DNA of 64,000 nt from the NCBI GenBank assembly GCA_000432515.1, contig HF996044.1, positions 89,522-153,521 of the forward strand. The letters are read 5' to 3'. The notes under the pieces were generated by a model. That model ran no database searches. It saw only the letters and a list, made by a program, of their open reading frames with translations, and was not told the DNA's origin. Source of the DNA: Bacteroides sp. CAG:545 (GTDB lineage: Bacteria; Bacteroidota; Bacteroidia; Bacteroidales; UBA932). The position numbers and the translations under genes were made by a program. The stretch's first letter is position 1, and each line of letters opens with the position of its first letter. Positions 1-10,016 of this stretch are shown in pieces.

Positions 1-39
1 GAGAAGCTTCTGAAAAACGCCCCGTCGCTTGTAAAATAA
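1..39 (+). CDS. C-terminal fragment of a protein upstream of fabF, cut by window start
   Basis: An open frame runs in from the window edge and reads EKLLKNAPSLVK before a TAA stop at 37-39, 10 bases before fabF. Too little remains to identify it. An acyl carrier protein would fit the fatty-acid context, but this is inference from position and the residues themselves are not diagnostic. Confidence 0.4.
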   Translation, partial: EKLLKNAPSLVK

Positions 40-49
40 AACAACAGAT

Positions 50-1309
50 ATGACAAAAAGAGTAGTAATAACAGGTATGGGCGTCGTTTCCCCGATCGGA
101 AATGATGTAAACACATTCTGGAACAACCTTGTGAACGGAGTATGCGGAATCGACTATATAGAAGAATTCCCGACTGAAAATCTTCCGGTGAAAATCGCCG
201 GCAAGGTCAAGAATTTCCATCCGGAAGAATACGGTATGGACAAGCCGTTCATCAGAAAACAGGACCTCTTCACACAGTTCGGCGTGGCAGCAGCTTATCA
301 GGCAATGCAGCAGGCTGGTCTGGTGACAGAAGGCGAAGGCAAGAACATTGATCCGTTCAGACTCGGAGTCTATGTAGGCTCAGGCATCGGCGGATTCGAA
401 ATTCAGTACAGAGAGACTGCGAAGATGATCGACGACCCGTCTGGACAGTGGGTTTCCCCGCTCTTCATCCCGACGATGATTTCCAACATTGCAGCAGGCC
501 ACATTGCGACAAAACATCACGCAGAAGGCCCTTGTATCGACGTAGTTACAGCTTGCGCCACTTCTACGAACAATATCGGTGAGGCATTCAGGGCTATCCG
601 CCACGGTTATGCTGACGCCATCATCGCAGGAGGCTGTGAGAATGCGACAATTCCTCTCGGAATCGCCGGTTTTGCCAATGCAAAGGCACTTTCCCGTGCT
701 GAAGACCCTAAATACGCATCTCTTCCGTTCAACGGCAACCGTGGAGGTTTCGTAATGGGTGACGGTGCAGGAATCCTGGTTCTTGAGGAACTCGGGCACG
801 CCAAGAAGCGCGGTGCCCACATCATCGCTGAGATGGTCGGCTACGGAAACACTTGCGACGCTTACCACCCTACCGCACCGAGACCGGACGGAACCACTCA
901 GGCAAAATGTATCGAACTCGCATTGGAGGAAGCCGGCTTCGACAAGGAGAAGGACAATATGTACATCAATGCCCATGGCACCGGAACCAAACTGAACGAT
1001 GTGGCTGAGACCAAGGCATACAAAGTAGCGCTCGGCGACTATGCATACAAGGCTCACATCAGTTCCATCAAGTCAATGACGGGACACATGTTCGGAGCAG
1101 CCGGAGCTGCAGAGGCCATCACTACCGTCCTGGCTCTGATCAATGGTATTGTACCTCCTACCATCAATCTCGATACTCCTGACCCTGAATGCGATCTCGA
1201 CTACACGCCGAACACGGCTGTCAAGACTGACCTCACCATCGGTATCTCCGACTCTTTCGGGTTCGGCGGACACGATGCATGTGTGGCATTCAGAAAGTAC
1301 GAGGACTAA
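50..1309 (+). CDS. fabF: beta-ketoacyl-[ACP] synthase II (FabF)
   Basis: Condensing enzyme of type II fatty-acid synthesis: it joins malonyl-ACP to a growing acyl-ACP with loss of CO2, in the cytoplasm. The 419-residue length is normal for FabF. The Cys-His-His triad is visible: nucleophile Cys169 in VVTACATSTNN, His309 in NAHGTGT and His346 in SMTGHMFGAAGA. The N-terminus (TKRVVITGMGVVSPIG) is typical, and the ATG at 50 is the only sensible start. There is no strong Shine-Dalgarno, as is common in this phylum. fabZ follows after 28 bases and probably shares the transcript. A role in a secondary acyl pathway rather than bulk fatty-acid synthesis cannot be excluded from this window. Confidence 0.95.
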   Translation: MTKRVVITGMGVVSPIGNDVNTFWNNLVNGVCGIDYIEEFPTENLPVKIAGKVKNFHPEEYGMDKPFIRKQDLFTQFGVAAAYQAMQQAGLVTEGEGKNIDPFRLGVYVGSGIGGFEIQYRETAKMIDDPSGQWVSPLFIPTMISNIAAGHIATKHHAEGPCIDVVTACATSTNNIGEAFRAIRHGYADAIIAGGCENATIPLGIAGFANAKALSRAEDPKYASLPFNGNRGGFVMGDGAGILVLEELGHAKKRGAHIIAEMVGYGNTCDAYHPTAPRPDGTTQAKCIELALEEAGFDKEKDNMYINAHGTGTKLNDVAETKAYKVALGDYAYKAHISSIKSMTGHMFGAAGAAEAITTVLALINGIVPPTINLDTPDPECDLDYTPNTAVKTDLTIGISDSFGFGGHDACVAFRKYED

Positions 1310-1337
1310 AAACAGACGACTAAAACCTAAATTTATA

Positions 1338-1757
1338 ATGAACAAGGAAGATATTAAAAAGTTCCTGCCCCACAGGGAGCCGATGCTCCTCATAGATGAG
1401 GCCGTAGTGGACGAAAACAATATTGCCCATTGCAAATACACCATCAAGGAAGACGAGTTCTTCACAAGAGGACATTTTCCGGGCAATCCGATTGTCCCTG
1501 GTGTAATTCAGTGCGAGATCATGGCTCAGAGCTGCGCCATACTTGTAAAGGACGATATTCCTGGTCATCTTACGCTGTATGCCGGACTTGACAAGGTCAG
1601 ATTCAAGAATCCTGTAAAGCCTGGTGACGTATGCGAAATCACGGCGAGGCTGATAGAAAAGAGAGGCTCTCTGTATTTCTGCAGCGCCAAACTTGAAGTC
1701 GGAGGCAAGCTCTGCTGCAAGGGTGAACTCACTTTCGCGCTGATACCGAAGGAATAA
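1338..1757 (+). CDS. fabZ: 3-hydroxyacyl-[ACP] dehydratase (FabZ), stand-alone
   Basis: Hot-dog-fold dehydratase that removes water from 3-hydroxyacyl-ACP. The start is the ATG at 1338, where a protein beginning MNKEDIKKFLPHREPMLLID gives the usual 139-residue length; the longer open frame upstream overlaps fabF and is not protein-like. The catalytic pair is His46 in GHFPGNPIVPGV and Glu60 in QCEIMAQ. Many Bacteroidota carry fabZ fused to lpxC; here it is free-standing and directly behind fabF, so it may be a second copy serving a dedicated acyl chain. A rho-independent terminator follows at 1781. Confidence 0.92.
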   Translation: MNKEDIKKFLPHREPMLLIDEAVVDENNIAHCKYTIKEDEFFTRGHFPGNPIVPGVIQCEIMAQSCAILVKDDIPGHLTLYAGLDKVRFKNPVKPGDVCEITARLIEKRGSLYFCSAKLEVGGKLCCKGELTFALIPKE

Positions 1758-1780
1758 TCAGATATCATAACTTATGGAAG

Positions 1781-1816
1781 TCTCACAATCCGGGTTTTCG
1801 GGTTGTGAGATTTTTT
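1781..1816 (+). terminator. Rho-independent terminator after fabZ
   Basis: An 11-bp stem (TCTCACAATCC pairing with GGGTTGTGAGA, one G-U pair) closes a short GGTTTTC-type loop and is followed by six T residues. It sits 24 bases after the fabZ stop and separates the fatty-acid genes from the SusC operon. Confidence 0.85.
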
Positions 1817-1848
1817 AATTTATTGATAGTGAAAGCAAAAAAAAATCA

Positions 1849-1856
1849 TATATTTG
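1849..1856 (+). promoter_or_regulatory. Bacteroidales -7 element for SusC operon 1
   Basis: TATATTTG matches the Bacteroidota sigma-ABfr -7 consensus TAnnTTTG and lies 84 bases before the SusC start. The matching -33 element is weak: the nearest TTG is at 1823-1825 with a 23-base spacer, longer than usual. Weak core promoters are common for regulated SusC operons. Confidence 0.5.
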
Positions 1857-1940
1857 TAATCGGTTAAAACGATACAGGACGACATATACACCAATAGCAC
1901 TGAACTGACATTCTGATCAACACACTAATTCAATAACAAT

Positions 1941-4900
1941 ATGAGCCTATTATCCAGACTATTGCTGACGATTGCGACTCTGACTTCATGCGTGACGATA
2001 TCGTTCGCGCAAGGACAGGCCCCAATCGGCAAGGACTTGACTGTGACAGTAAAGGTCACGGACAAGACGGGCGCTATGCCGGGAGCAAGCGTACTCGTAA
2101 AAGGGACTACAAACGGACAGATTACCGGCCAGGACGGTACTGCCACACTCTCCAATGTACCTGCGGACGCGACACTGGTCGTATCTTTCGTAGGGTATCA
2201 GGACGTTGAACTCCACGTAAACGGAAAGACGTCACTCAATGCGTTGCTCAAAGACGACTCGCTCGCATTGAACGAAATCGTGGTCGTGGGTTACGGCACG
2301 CAGAAAAAGGCCAACCTCACGGGAGCCGTGGATCAGGTCGGATCTGAGACATTCGAGGGCAGGGCCAATGCCAACATCACCCAAATGCTTCAGGGACAGG
2401 TACCTAACCTCAACCTCAAGTTCACCGACGGAAGGCCTAACAGTTCTCCTTCCTACAACATCCGAGGTACCACATCCATCGGCCAAGGCGGAAGCGCTCT
2501 CGTGCTTATCGACGGCGTGGAGGGCGACCCGAGCCTTCTCAACCCTAACGACATCGAGTCGGTCTCTGTCCTGAAAGACGCGGCCTCATCATCCATCTAC
2601 GGTTCGCGCGCACCTTACGGAGTGGTACTCATCACCACCAAGAGCGCTACCAAAGGCAAGCCGACGATCTCCTACCAGGCTAACTTCACGGTGGAGCAGC
2701 CGACCTCGATACCTGATTACGTATCAGACGGTTACACTTGGGCAGACCATTTCTACAAGTCGTATTACAACTACAACTTCTCCAATCCATCAGGAATCAA
2801 CAAGACCATGGAGTTCTCCACCGCCTGGCTCGCAGAATACAAGAAGAGAGCAGAGGCTGAGAACTACGAAGTCCTGGTAAGTGACGGAAGCATCGGAACC
2901 GCAGGACGATGGCTGTACTACCCTAAGGGAACGGACTATATAGGAATGATCTACAAAGACCACCTGTTCAGCCAGACCCATAATCTGTCAGTCTCAGGTT
3001 CTGACGACAAGTTCGACTACTATGTTTCCGGAAGATATTATGACAACAACGGTATCTTCGACTCACAGACTAACCCGGAAACCTACAAGATCCTGAACAG
3101 CCGCATGAAGATGGGATACAAGATCACGCCATGGCTGAAGATCTCCAACAACACAGACGTCTCCTGGACCAAATACATCATGCCTCAGACCTACTCTGAA
3201 GGCAACGGAAACATCTGGAGAAACATCGCGGACGAAGGCCACCCTTGCTCGCCGATCTGGAACCCTGACGGCACCATGACCCACTCCGCAGTATATTCTG
3301 TCGGCGATTTCCTCTATGGAAACAGCAACAGGACCTACCTCAAGAGACAACTCAAGACCACGTTCTCCGCACAGGCCAAATTCTTCGAGGACAAGCTTCG
3401 TGTCAATGCAGATTTCACCTACCGCAACCACGATTTCAATACCACGGTAAAGAAAGTGAAAAGCGAATTCTCCAGATATGAAGGACAGGTGGAGACCATT
3501 TCCGGAACACAATCCTACTTGAGCGAGACCCTCAGGAACTACGGCTATCTCTCTACCAATGAGTTCGTGGAATATGAGGACACCTTCGCCGGGAAACATT
3601 ATTTCAAGGCATTGGTCGGCTACAACTACGAACAGCAGTTTTACAAACAGACCTACGCATACAATGACGACCTCCTGACACCTGACGTGGAGAACATAAA
3701 TCTCGCGATGGGCATCGATAACAAGAGCGTCACAGGTGACTGGTACAAATGGCGCACAGCAGGAGCTTTCGCCCGACTGAACTACTCTTTTGACGACAGG
3801 TATCTCATCGAATTGAACGGACGTTACGACGGAAGTTCCAAATTCCCTAAGAGACAGCGTTGGGCATTCTTCCCGTCAGTATCTGTCGGCTGGAGAATCA
3901 CAGAGGAGCCTTGGTTCAAGGTCAGCAAGAACGCTGTCACGAACCTGAAAGTCAGAGCATCATACGGCTCGCTCGGAAACAGCAACGTGGGCAACTACGC
4001 TTATGACGAGACCTTCTCCTTCAGCAACGGACGTATCATCAACGGAAGCAAGGTACGTTACACAAGCGCTCCTTCACCTATTCCTGAGTCATTGACTTGG
4101 GAAACCGCACGGACTCTGGACGTCGGTCTGGACATGAGTTTCCTCAGCGGAAGGCTCTCTTTCAACGGGGACTGGTACAGCCGAAAGACATTGGACATGT
4201 ACACGGTCGGACCTACTCTGCCGGACGTGTTCGGTGCAAGTTCTCCTAAGGGCAACTTCGCGGAGATGTCCACAAACGGTTACGAATTCATCATCAAATG
4301 GAATGACAGTTTCAACCTTGCAGGCAAGCCGTTCAACTACTCAGTCAGGGCATCGCTTGCAGACTATGTTTCTACCATTGACAAGTTCAACAATGCCACC
4401 AAATCACTTTCGACTTCTTCACTCAACACCAATTATTATGAAGGAATGCGCATAGGTGAAATCTGGGGCTTCGTTTCCAACGGTCTCTGGCAGAACCAGG
4501 CAGAAATCGATGCTGCAGAAGCCAAAGCACGTGAGGCAGGACAGAAGTACTACAACCCGCTCATGCAGACATCCAAGACCTACAAGCTCTACCCTGGTGA
4601 CATCAAGTTTGAAGACCTCAACGGCAACGGCTACATTGACAGAGGACAGAACACGGTAGATGATCCGGGCGACCGTAAGATCATCGGTAATGCAGAGCCG
4701 AGATACATCTACAGCTTCGGTTTCGATTTCGAATGGAACGGCATCACGCTCAGCGCATTCTTCCAGGGCGTGGGCAAGCAGGACTGGTACCCTTCAAACG
4801 AGTCCTCGACCCTCTGGGGACAGTATAACCGTCCTTACGGCCAGATGCCTAAGTGGCATGTAGGAAACTACTGGACAGAAGACAACCCTGATGCATATCT

Positions 4901-5234
4901 CCCGAGATACACCGGCTACTACGCTCCTTTCTACAAGGGAACCAACAATGCCAATACAAGGTATCTGATGGATGTTTCCTATATCAGACTCAAGAATGTC
5001 CAGGTCGGATATACACTTCCGGAAAAATGGACAAAGGCCATCAAGATGAAGAAGATAAGCGTATTCTTCTCAGGAGAGAACCTCTGGACATGGTCACCGA
5101 TGTACAGACACACGAGGGACATTGACGTTACCGCCAACATTTACGGAACCGACTCTGTTCTGGACAGCACCGGAGACGGATACAACTATCCGACAATGCG
5201 TTCCTACAGTTTCGGTATCAATCTTACATTTTAA
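1941..5234 (+). CDS. SusC/RagA-family TonB-dependent outer-membrane transporter (operon 1)
   Basis: A 22-strand outer-membrane channel that imports an oligomeric ligand with TonB energy, working with the SusD lipoprotein that follows. The 1097 residues contain an N-terminal signal peptide ending near TISFAQ, a carboxypeptidase-regulatory-like beta-sandwich (about 30-105, with VGYQDVEL), the family signature around EIVVVGYGTQKK (about 113), a plug domain (about 120-230, with NPNDIESVSVLKDAAS) and a long barrel ending in YSFGINLTF with a terminal Phe. The start at 1941 gives a good signal peptide. It is the first gene of a four-gene operon with 12-21 base gaps. The ligand cannot be read from the sequence; the EEP enzyme in the operon hints at a phosphodiester-containing substrate (inference). 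Confidence 0.95.
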   Translation: MSLLSRLLLTIATLTSCVTISFAQGQAPIGKDLTVTVKVTDKTGAMPGASVLVKGTTNGQITGQDGTATLSNVPADATLVVSFVGYQDVELHVNGKTSLNALLKDDSLALNEIVVVGYGTQKKANLTGAVDQVGSETFEGRANANITQMLQGQVPNLNLKFTDGRPNSSPSYNIRGTTSIGQGGSALVLIDGVEGDPSLLNPNDIESVSVLKDAASSSIYGSRAPYGVVLITTKSATKGKPTISYQANFTVEQPTSIPDYVSDGYTWADHFYKSYYNYNFSNPSGINKTMEFSTAWLAEYKKRAEAENYEVLVSDGSIGTAGRWLYYPKGTDYIGMIYKDHLFSQTHNLSVSGSDDKFDYYVSGRYYDNNGIFDSQTNPETYKILNSRMKMGYKITPWLKISNNTDVSWTKYIMPQTYSEGNGNIWRNIADEGHPCSPIWNPDGTMTHSAVYSVGDFLYGNSNRTYLKRQLKTTFSAQAKFFEDKLRVNADFTYRNHDFNTTVKKVKSEFSRYEGQVETISGTQSYLSETLRNYGYLSTNEFVEYEDTFAGKHYFKALVGYNYEQQFYKQTYAYNDDLLTPDVENINLAMGIDNKSVTGDWYKWRTAGAFARLNYSFDDRYLIELNGRYDGSSKFPKRQRWAFFPSVSVGWRITEEPWFKVSKNAVTNLKVRASYGSLGNSNVGNYAYDETFSFSNGRIINGSKVRYTSAPSPIPESLTWETARTLDVGLDMSFLSGRLSFNGDWYSRKTLDMYTVGPTLPDVFGASSPKGNFAEMSTNGYEFIIKWNDSFNLAGKPFNYSVRASLADYVSTIDKFNNATKSLSTSSLNTNYYEGMRIGEIWGFVSNGLWQNQAEIDAAEAKAREAGQKYYNPLMQTSKTYKLYPGDIKFEDLNGNGYIDRGQNTVDDPGDRKIIGNAEPRYIYSFGFDFEWNGITLSAFFQGVGKQDWYPSNESSTLWGQYNRPYGQMPKWHVGNYWTEDNPDAYLPRYTGYYAPFYKGTNNANTRYLMDVSYIRLKNVQVGYTLPEKWTKAIKMKKISVFFSGENLWTWSPMYRHTRDIDVTANIYGTDSVLDSTGDGYNYPTMRSYSFGINLTF

Positions 5235-5246
5235 TCAGGCAAGATT

Positions 5247-7052
5247 ATGAAAAACAATATTATAGCGCTGATTCTTTCCGCCTCAGTCCTTGTCGTTTCC
5301 TGCGACTTGGCTGAACAGCCGAAAGCCAAAGCCGGCAGAGACATGATTTTCGGTTCGGAAACCGGTCTTCTGACCTATACCAACGGGTTCTACGAATACC
5401 TTCCGGACTATGACAATGCCCACAAGCAGAACATCACTATGGACAATGCGGCCAAAAATGCCACAGGCACATATGAAGTGGGCGCATACACTACCAACAC
5501 ATCCACATCATGGAGCTGGAGCAGCATCCGTAATGTGAACTATTTCCTCAAATACAACACTTCATCCAATGTGAGCGAGCCGATCCGCAACAACTACAGC
5601 GGTATCGCCAGACTTTTCAGAGCCTACCTGTATTTCAACAAGCTCGTGCAGTACGGGGCAGTTCCGTGGATCGACATTCCACTGGAGCCGGACAGCCCTG
5701 AACTTTACAAGACCCAGGACAGCCGTGACGTGATCATCAGCAAGATGATTGAGGATCTCGACTTCGCTGCAGCGAACATCACCGAGGACAAGATAACTCC
5801 TAACTCAAACAGAGTGAACAGGTGGACTGCATTGTTCTTCAAATCAAGGGTCTGCCTTTTCGAAGCTTCTTTCAGAAAGTATCACGCCACTGGAAGCAAG
5901 TTCGGAAAGGAATACCTGAAGGACTGCAAGATCACTGCGGAAGAGCTTTACCGCCAGGCCGCCGACGCCGCTCAGGAAATCATTGAAAAAGGCCCTTACA
6001 GACTATACACGGGAACTCCTTATGCGAATGGACGCGGCTCCTATCGCGAACTTTTCATCAGTGACAATGCCGTTTCTCAGGAAGTCATGCTCTCCCTCGC
6101 GCTCGATCCTGTTCTTCAGCTCGGTGAGGCCAACTGGTATTACAATTCGTCCACATATGGTCCGCACCTGTGCATGACCCACGCATTTGCGAAGACCTAT
6201 CTGAATCTGGACGGCACTCCGTACAATGACAAGAACGGCGACACCTACAAGACATTTGCAGAGGAGACCTCAGGAAGAGACTATCGCCTGAATCAGACCA
6301 TCAGGGGTGCAGACTACACCTGCAAGGACAAGGAAGGCGTATTCGTTCCGACTCCTGCCAATATGACTGGACATTCACTTACCGGCTACCAGTTCACCAA
6401 GTATGTAATGGACGACATCTCGTTCGACGGCGGAAGGACCAACTACAATGATGTCCCTATTGCACGTTATGCGGAAGTGCTTCTGAACTACGCCGAGGCC
6501 AAAGCCGAACTCGGGACATTGACAGATGCAGACTGGGAAAAGACAATCGGCGCACTGCGCAGCAGAGCAGGCATCACAGGCGGGCTGGACAAGAAACCGA
6601 CCACGGCTGACCCTTATATGATGTCCATCTACACCGGCGTGACCGATCCGGTTATCCTTGAAATCAGACGCGAACGCGAAATAGAATTGATACTCGAAGG
6701 CCTCAGGCTCAATGACCTGAAACGCTGGGCTTGCGGAAAGCTCTGGGAGACAGCGGCTTGGGATGGCATCTACATTCCTGCAATCAACACGCCTCTCGAC
6801 CTAAACGGGGACGGGACCAATGATGTTTTCGTGACTGAGGACAGCAAGTACAGCGGGCCTTACAAGAGCATTGCCATGTACACGGGCGACAATCTGAAGG
6901 TGGTCAAACTCGCTGATGACACCAAGGGCGGATACCGTCTCAATTATGAGATAAGCCGTGTCTGGAATGACAATATGTACATTTATCCGATTCCGGAAAT
7001 CGTCATTCAGAAGAATCCTAATCTGAAGCAGAATCCAGGATGGGACAAATAA
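5247..7052 (+). CDS. RagB/SusD-family nutrient-binding lipoprotein (operon 1)
   Basis: Surface lipoprotein forming the lid on the SusC channel and binding the ligand. The 601 residues start with a lipoprotein signal, lipobox VVSC at about residue 19. They carry SusD landmarks: an N-terminal TPR-like region with RNVNYFLKYN and ARLFRAYLYFNKLVQYGAVPWID (split across helices), and a C-terminal part with RYAEVLLNYAEAKAELG, RRERE-type residues in EIRREREIELILEGLRL, and the closing segment MYIYPIPEIVIQKNPNLKQN. It starts 12 bases after SusC. Binding specificity is not predictable from sequence alone. Confidence 0.94.
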   Translation: MKNNIIALILSASVLVVSCDLAEQPKAKAGRDMIFGSETGLLTYTNGFYEYLPDYDNAHKQNITMDNAAKNATGTYEVGAYTTNTSTSWSWSSIRNVNYFLKYNTSSNVSEPIRNNYSGIARLFRAYLYFNKLVQYGAVPWIDIPLEPDSPELYKTQDSRDVIISKMIEDLDFAAANITEDKITPNSNRVNRWTALFFKSRVCLFEASFRKYHATGSKFGKEYLKDCKITAEELYRQAADAAQEIIEKGPYRLYTGTPYANGRGSYRELFISDNAVSQEVMLSLALDPVLQLGEANWYYNSSTYGPHLCMTHAFAKTYLNLDGTPYNDKNGDTYKTFAEETSGRDYRLNQTIRGADYTCKDKEGVFVPTPANMTGHSLTGYQFTKYVMDDISFDGGRTNYNDVPIARYAEVLLNYAEAKAELGTLTDADWEKTIGALRSRAGITGGLDKKPTTADPYMMSIYTGVTDPVILEIRREREIELILEGLRLNDLKRWACGKLWETAAWDGIYIPAINTPLDLNGDGTNDVFVTEDSKYSGPYKSIAMYTGDNLKVVKLADDTKGGYRLNYEISRVWNDNMYIYPIPEIVIQKNPNLKQNPGWDK

Positions 7053-7064
7053 AGGAGCAGAGCA

Positions 7065-9002
7065 ATGAAAACAATGAACAAGATATTGACGGCAGCTGCG
7101 GCATTGTCAATGCTGGCGGGCTGTCAGAAGAATGAAGTCAAGATACACGCTGACTTCACTACGGACAAGGACGTGTATGAGCTCTATGAGGACATCAAGC
7201 TCACCAATACGTCTTATGCCGAGAACGCATACGTGATGGCGAGCAAATGGGAGTGGGACGGCAATAAGGTATGGGGACACCAGCCTCAGGAGCCCATTTC
7301 TTTCGACAAGACGGGCGAATATGAAATCAGGCTGACCGTGGTGGCGGACGTGGACAACATTTCCGACGTCAAGGTGAAAAAGGTGAAAGTCCAGGATACG
7401 AACAAGGCTCCGGTCGCTGATTTCAGCTGGAGTCCGGAAAGCGGAATCCGTGCCGGAGATGCCGTGCAGTTCACCGACAAGTCCTCCGACCCTGACGGCT
7501 CGATCGTAGCCTGGGAATGGAAATTCGGAGCCACTCCTGTCAATGAGCAGAACCCGAAATTCACTTTCGTGGAGTTCGGTGACATAGAGGTGAGCCTCAC
7601 GGTTACTGACAACATGAAGAAGAAGACCACCAAGAGCGTGGTGATTCACGTGGACAAGAGTGCCTATAGTCTTGAATTGCTCTGGGCCAAGCCTTACGAG
7701 AGTGACCCTGAGGCATATATCAAGTTCTCGTCTCCGGCTGTGAGCCCGGACGGAAACACTGTCTATGCATTCTCATCAGGATATCACCTGGCAGCATTCA
7801 GCAAGGACGGCGCCTCGCTCTGGACATTCGACGCCACCGCACACAACCCGAGTCCGTACTGCAAGGACGGCACCAAGAACGGTAATTCCTGCACGCCTTC
7901 AGTGGATTCCAAGGGCAACATCTATATCGCATTGGCATATAACGAAAGGGACGCGAAGGTCGTAGGCACTTACAGTTCAGGCGTTTACTCTATCGCACCG
8001 AACGGCAGACAGAACTGGTATTTCGACTACGGAAATGCGCGGTACATCGCAGTCATTCCGGTTATTTTCGAGGACCTCGGACAGGTCATCCTGACCACCA
8101 AGGCAAATCCGACAAAGACCGATTATCCGGCCATCTGGGAAGCTTACGGAGGCCAGGACAACGGACATGCCCTCAATATCGCTGACGGCTCGTTTGCGGA
8201 AAGCCTGCAGGTAAAGCAGGGCAACTATGGCGGCTCCGTCGGCTTCAAGAACGGTACTTTCATCACCCACTGCAACGACAAGTACGGTTCGAGAATCTAT
8301 TTCCGCGAGGGCAGCAAATGGAAGTATTACGGCAATGCCAACAACCAGCACAACAAGGCTCTCGGATATAACAACAGCAAGACTCTGGAGACCGGCGACT
8401 CCGGCCAGATGGCCACGTCAGCTGACGGAAAGGTATATATCCTCTATACCAACAGGACCAACAGAGTGAGCTCAAGCAGCGTCCTCTACTGCTATGACAC
8501 CAACAAGTATGTAAAGGACGACACCACCCCATTCGAGCCTGACTGGGTTACTCCAATCAACGGTAAACTTGTCAGATACAATGCCCAGGGTGTCGTCTGC
8601 GGTGCGGATGGAACAATTTATGTAACTACAGGTGTCAATGGTAATGACAAGGCAAGGGTCACTGCCGTAAGTCCTGACGGTCAGTTGAAGTGGGAATCTT
8701 TTGCTGACGGCGATATCGCAGGTTCTGCGGCTGTTGACAATGAGAATTACGTCTATTACAATGACTACGCTCTCGGCAAACTCGTGAAACTCTCGCCTGT
8801 AGATGGCAATAAAGTGGCTGAAATCCAGCTCGCTACAGATATGAGGTCATCCCCTACCATCAGCATTGACGGAACCATCTACTGTACCGGCATGAAAGAC
8901 GGGAAACCGACATTGTTCGCTGTCAAGGGCTCGGCGACGAGTCATGCTGCAGGCTGGTCACAGCTCGGCGGAAATCCGTCAAAGACTTGTGTGTTATACT
9001 AA
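7065..9002 (+). CDS. PKD-domain and beta-propeller lipoprotein of SusCD operon 1
   Basis: Probable surface-exposed accessory binding protein. It has a lipoprotein signal (MLAGC, Cys at about 20) followed by two PKD-type Ig-like domains (about 30-105 and 115-200; the second shows PVADFSWSPESG, DPDGSIVAWEWKFG and VSLTVTD). The rest (about 205-645) is a repeat-rich PQQ/quinoprotein-type beta-propeller with blades such as SPAVSPDGNTVYAFSS, TPSVDSKGNIYIAL, GVVCGADGTIYVTTG and SSPTISIDGTIYCTG. It occupies the position taken by SusE/SusF-like ligand-binding lipoproteins in other operons and has no obvious catalytic site. Role in ligand capture is inferred from position and domains. Confidence 0.8.
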   Translation: MKTMNKILTAAAALSMLAGCQKNEVKIHADFTTDKDVYELYEDIKLTNTSYAENAYVMASKWEWDGNKVWGHQPQEPISFDKTGEYEIRLTVVADVDNISDVKVKKVKVQDTNKAPVADFSWSPESGIRAGDAVQFTDKSSDPDGSIVAWEWKFGATPVNEQNPKFTFVEFGDIEVSLTVTDNMKKKTTKSVVIHVDKSAYSLELLWAKPYESDPEAYIKFSSPAVSPDGNTVYAFSSGYHLAAFSKDGASLWTFDATAHNPSPYCKDGTKNGNSCTPSVDSKGNIYIALAYNERDAKVVGTYSSGVYSIAPNGRQNWYFDYGNARYIAVIPVIFEDLGQVILTTKANPTKTDYPAIWEAYGGQDNGHALNIADGSFAESLQVKQGNYGGSVGFKNGTFITHCNDKYGSRIYFREGSKWKYYGNANNQHNKALGYNNSKTLETGDSGQMATSADGKVYILYTNRTNRVSSSSVLYCYDTNKYVKDDTTPFEPDWVTPINGKLVRYNAQGVVCGADGTIYVTTGVNGNDKARVTAVSPDGQLKWESFADGDIAGSAAVDNENYVYYNDYALGKLVKLSPVDGNKVAEIQLATDMRSSPTISIDGTIYCTGMKDGKPTLFAVKGSATSHAAGWSQLGGNPSKTCVLY

Positions 9003-9023
9003 TATATTATTGTCCAACAATTT

Positions 9024-9977
9024 ATGAAATACAGAATTTCATTGATCGCTCTTTCAGCCTTGCTTGCTCTTTCAGCCTGCAAGGCTGAGCCTGAGCGGCA
9101 CTATGTCAAAAATGACAAAGACCAGGAGGAGGAAGTAATTCCTGAAGGGAACGGAAAGACCTTGCTTGCAGGCTCTTTCAATATCAGATACTTCAATACT
9201 ACGGATACCTATCCGTGGTCTGTGAGGAAGGATGCCGTGTTCAAGTTCATTGAAACCACCAGTCCGGGCTTTCTCGGTCTGCAGGAGGTCAAAGCCACTC
9301 AGTCTCAGGATTTTGCATATAAGCTCTCCGATACTTACGGATATTATGACATTGACCGTGATACCGGAAAGGGCATCAGCAGCGGCTCAGGCGAAGGTAT
9401 CGGAATCCTTTACAAGAAAGGCCGTTTCGAGCTGAAGGACAAGGGATTTTTCTGGCTTGCAGATACGCCGGACAAGCTTCCTGAAAAGAATGAAGACGGC
9501 ACATATTCTTCATGGAACAGTGCAAAACGCAGGGTCGTGGTATGGACGAAAGTTGCGGACAAACTTCATAACAATCAGATTGTCTGGTTCTTCGCCACTC
9601 ATTTCGACCACATCAGCGTGGAAGCCAGGACGAAGTCAAGTGCATTGACAATTTCAAAGATCAAGGAGCTTACGGGGATTGCAGATCTGTCGAAGAGTTC
9701 CGTTCCGATTTTCCTCGTTGCGGATTTCAACTGTACGCTGAATTCTACTGAACTTGCGCCGGTCAGAGCTGCGATGGGAGATGCCAGGACATTGGCGAAG
9801 AAGACTGAAAGCGGAAGGACTTTCAATGGTTTCGGCGAGACGAAACAGTCAGTGATTGACCACATCTTCTTCGTGGGCAATGTCAATGCCGACAGATATC
9901 ACATTGCCACAGAGGATTATGGCGTGAAGTACATTTCCGACCACTACCCTATCACCTTACTCTGCTCTTACAAGTAA
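9024..9977 (+). CDS. Endonuclease/exonuclease/phosphatase (EEP)-family lipoprotein
   Basis: Secreted metal-dependent phosphoesterase of the DNase I / sphingomyelinase / inositol-phosphatase fold. The 317 residues start with a lipobox (ALSAC) and show the EEP signatures in order: SFNIRYFNT, GLQEV with the metal-binding Glu, ATHFDH with the catalytic His, VADFNCTLNS (the usual GDFN motif with Ala in place of Gly), IDHIF and the closing SDHYPI. All catalytic residues are present, so it should be active. Substrate is open: nucleic acid, a phospholipid headgroup or another phosphodiester. It is the last gene of SusCD operon 1, 21 bases after the propeller lipoprotein. Confidence 0.85.
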   Translation: MKYRISLIALSALLALSACKAEPERHYVKNDKDQEEEVIPEGNGKTLLAGSFNIRYFNTTDTYPWSVRKDAVFKFIETTSPGFLGLQEVKATQSQDFAYKLSDTYGYYDIDRDTGKGISSGSGEGIGILYKKGRFELKDKGFFWLADTPDKLPEKNEDGTYSSWNSAKRRVVVWTKVADKLHNNQIVWFFATHFDHISVEARTKSSALTISKIKELTGIADLSKSSVPIFLVADFNCTLNSTELAPVRAAMGDARTLAKKTESGRTFNGFGETKQSVIDHIFFVGNVNADRYHIATEDYGVKYISDHYPITLLCSYK

Positions 9978-10016
9978 GTACTGAGTATTATATATACCAG
10001 AAGCAGGCTTATAACG

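Noticed and set aside
380..1057. Minus-strand frame of 225 codons inside fabF
   Set aside because: Lies wholly within a gene with all catalytic residues; the translation resembles no protein family.
1941..9977. Operon 1 as a classic polysaccharide-utilisation locus
   Set aside because: No glycoside hydrolase, lyase, sulfatase or hybrid two-component/anti-sigma regulator is present in or beside the operon, so a glycan substrate is not supported.
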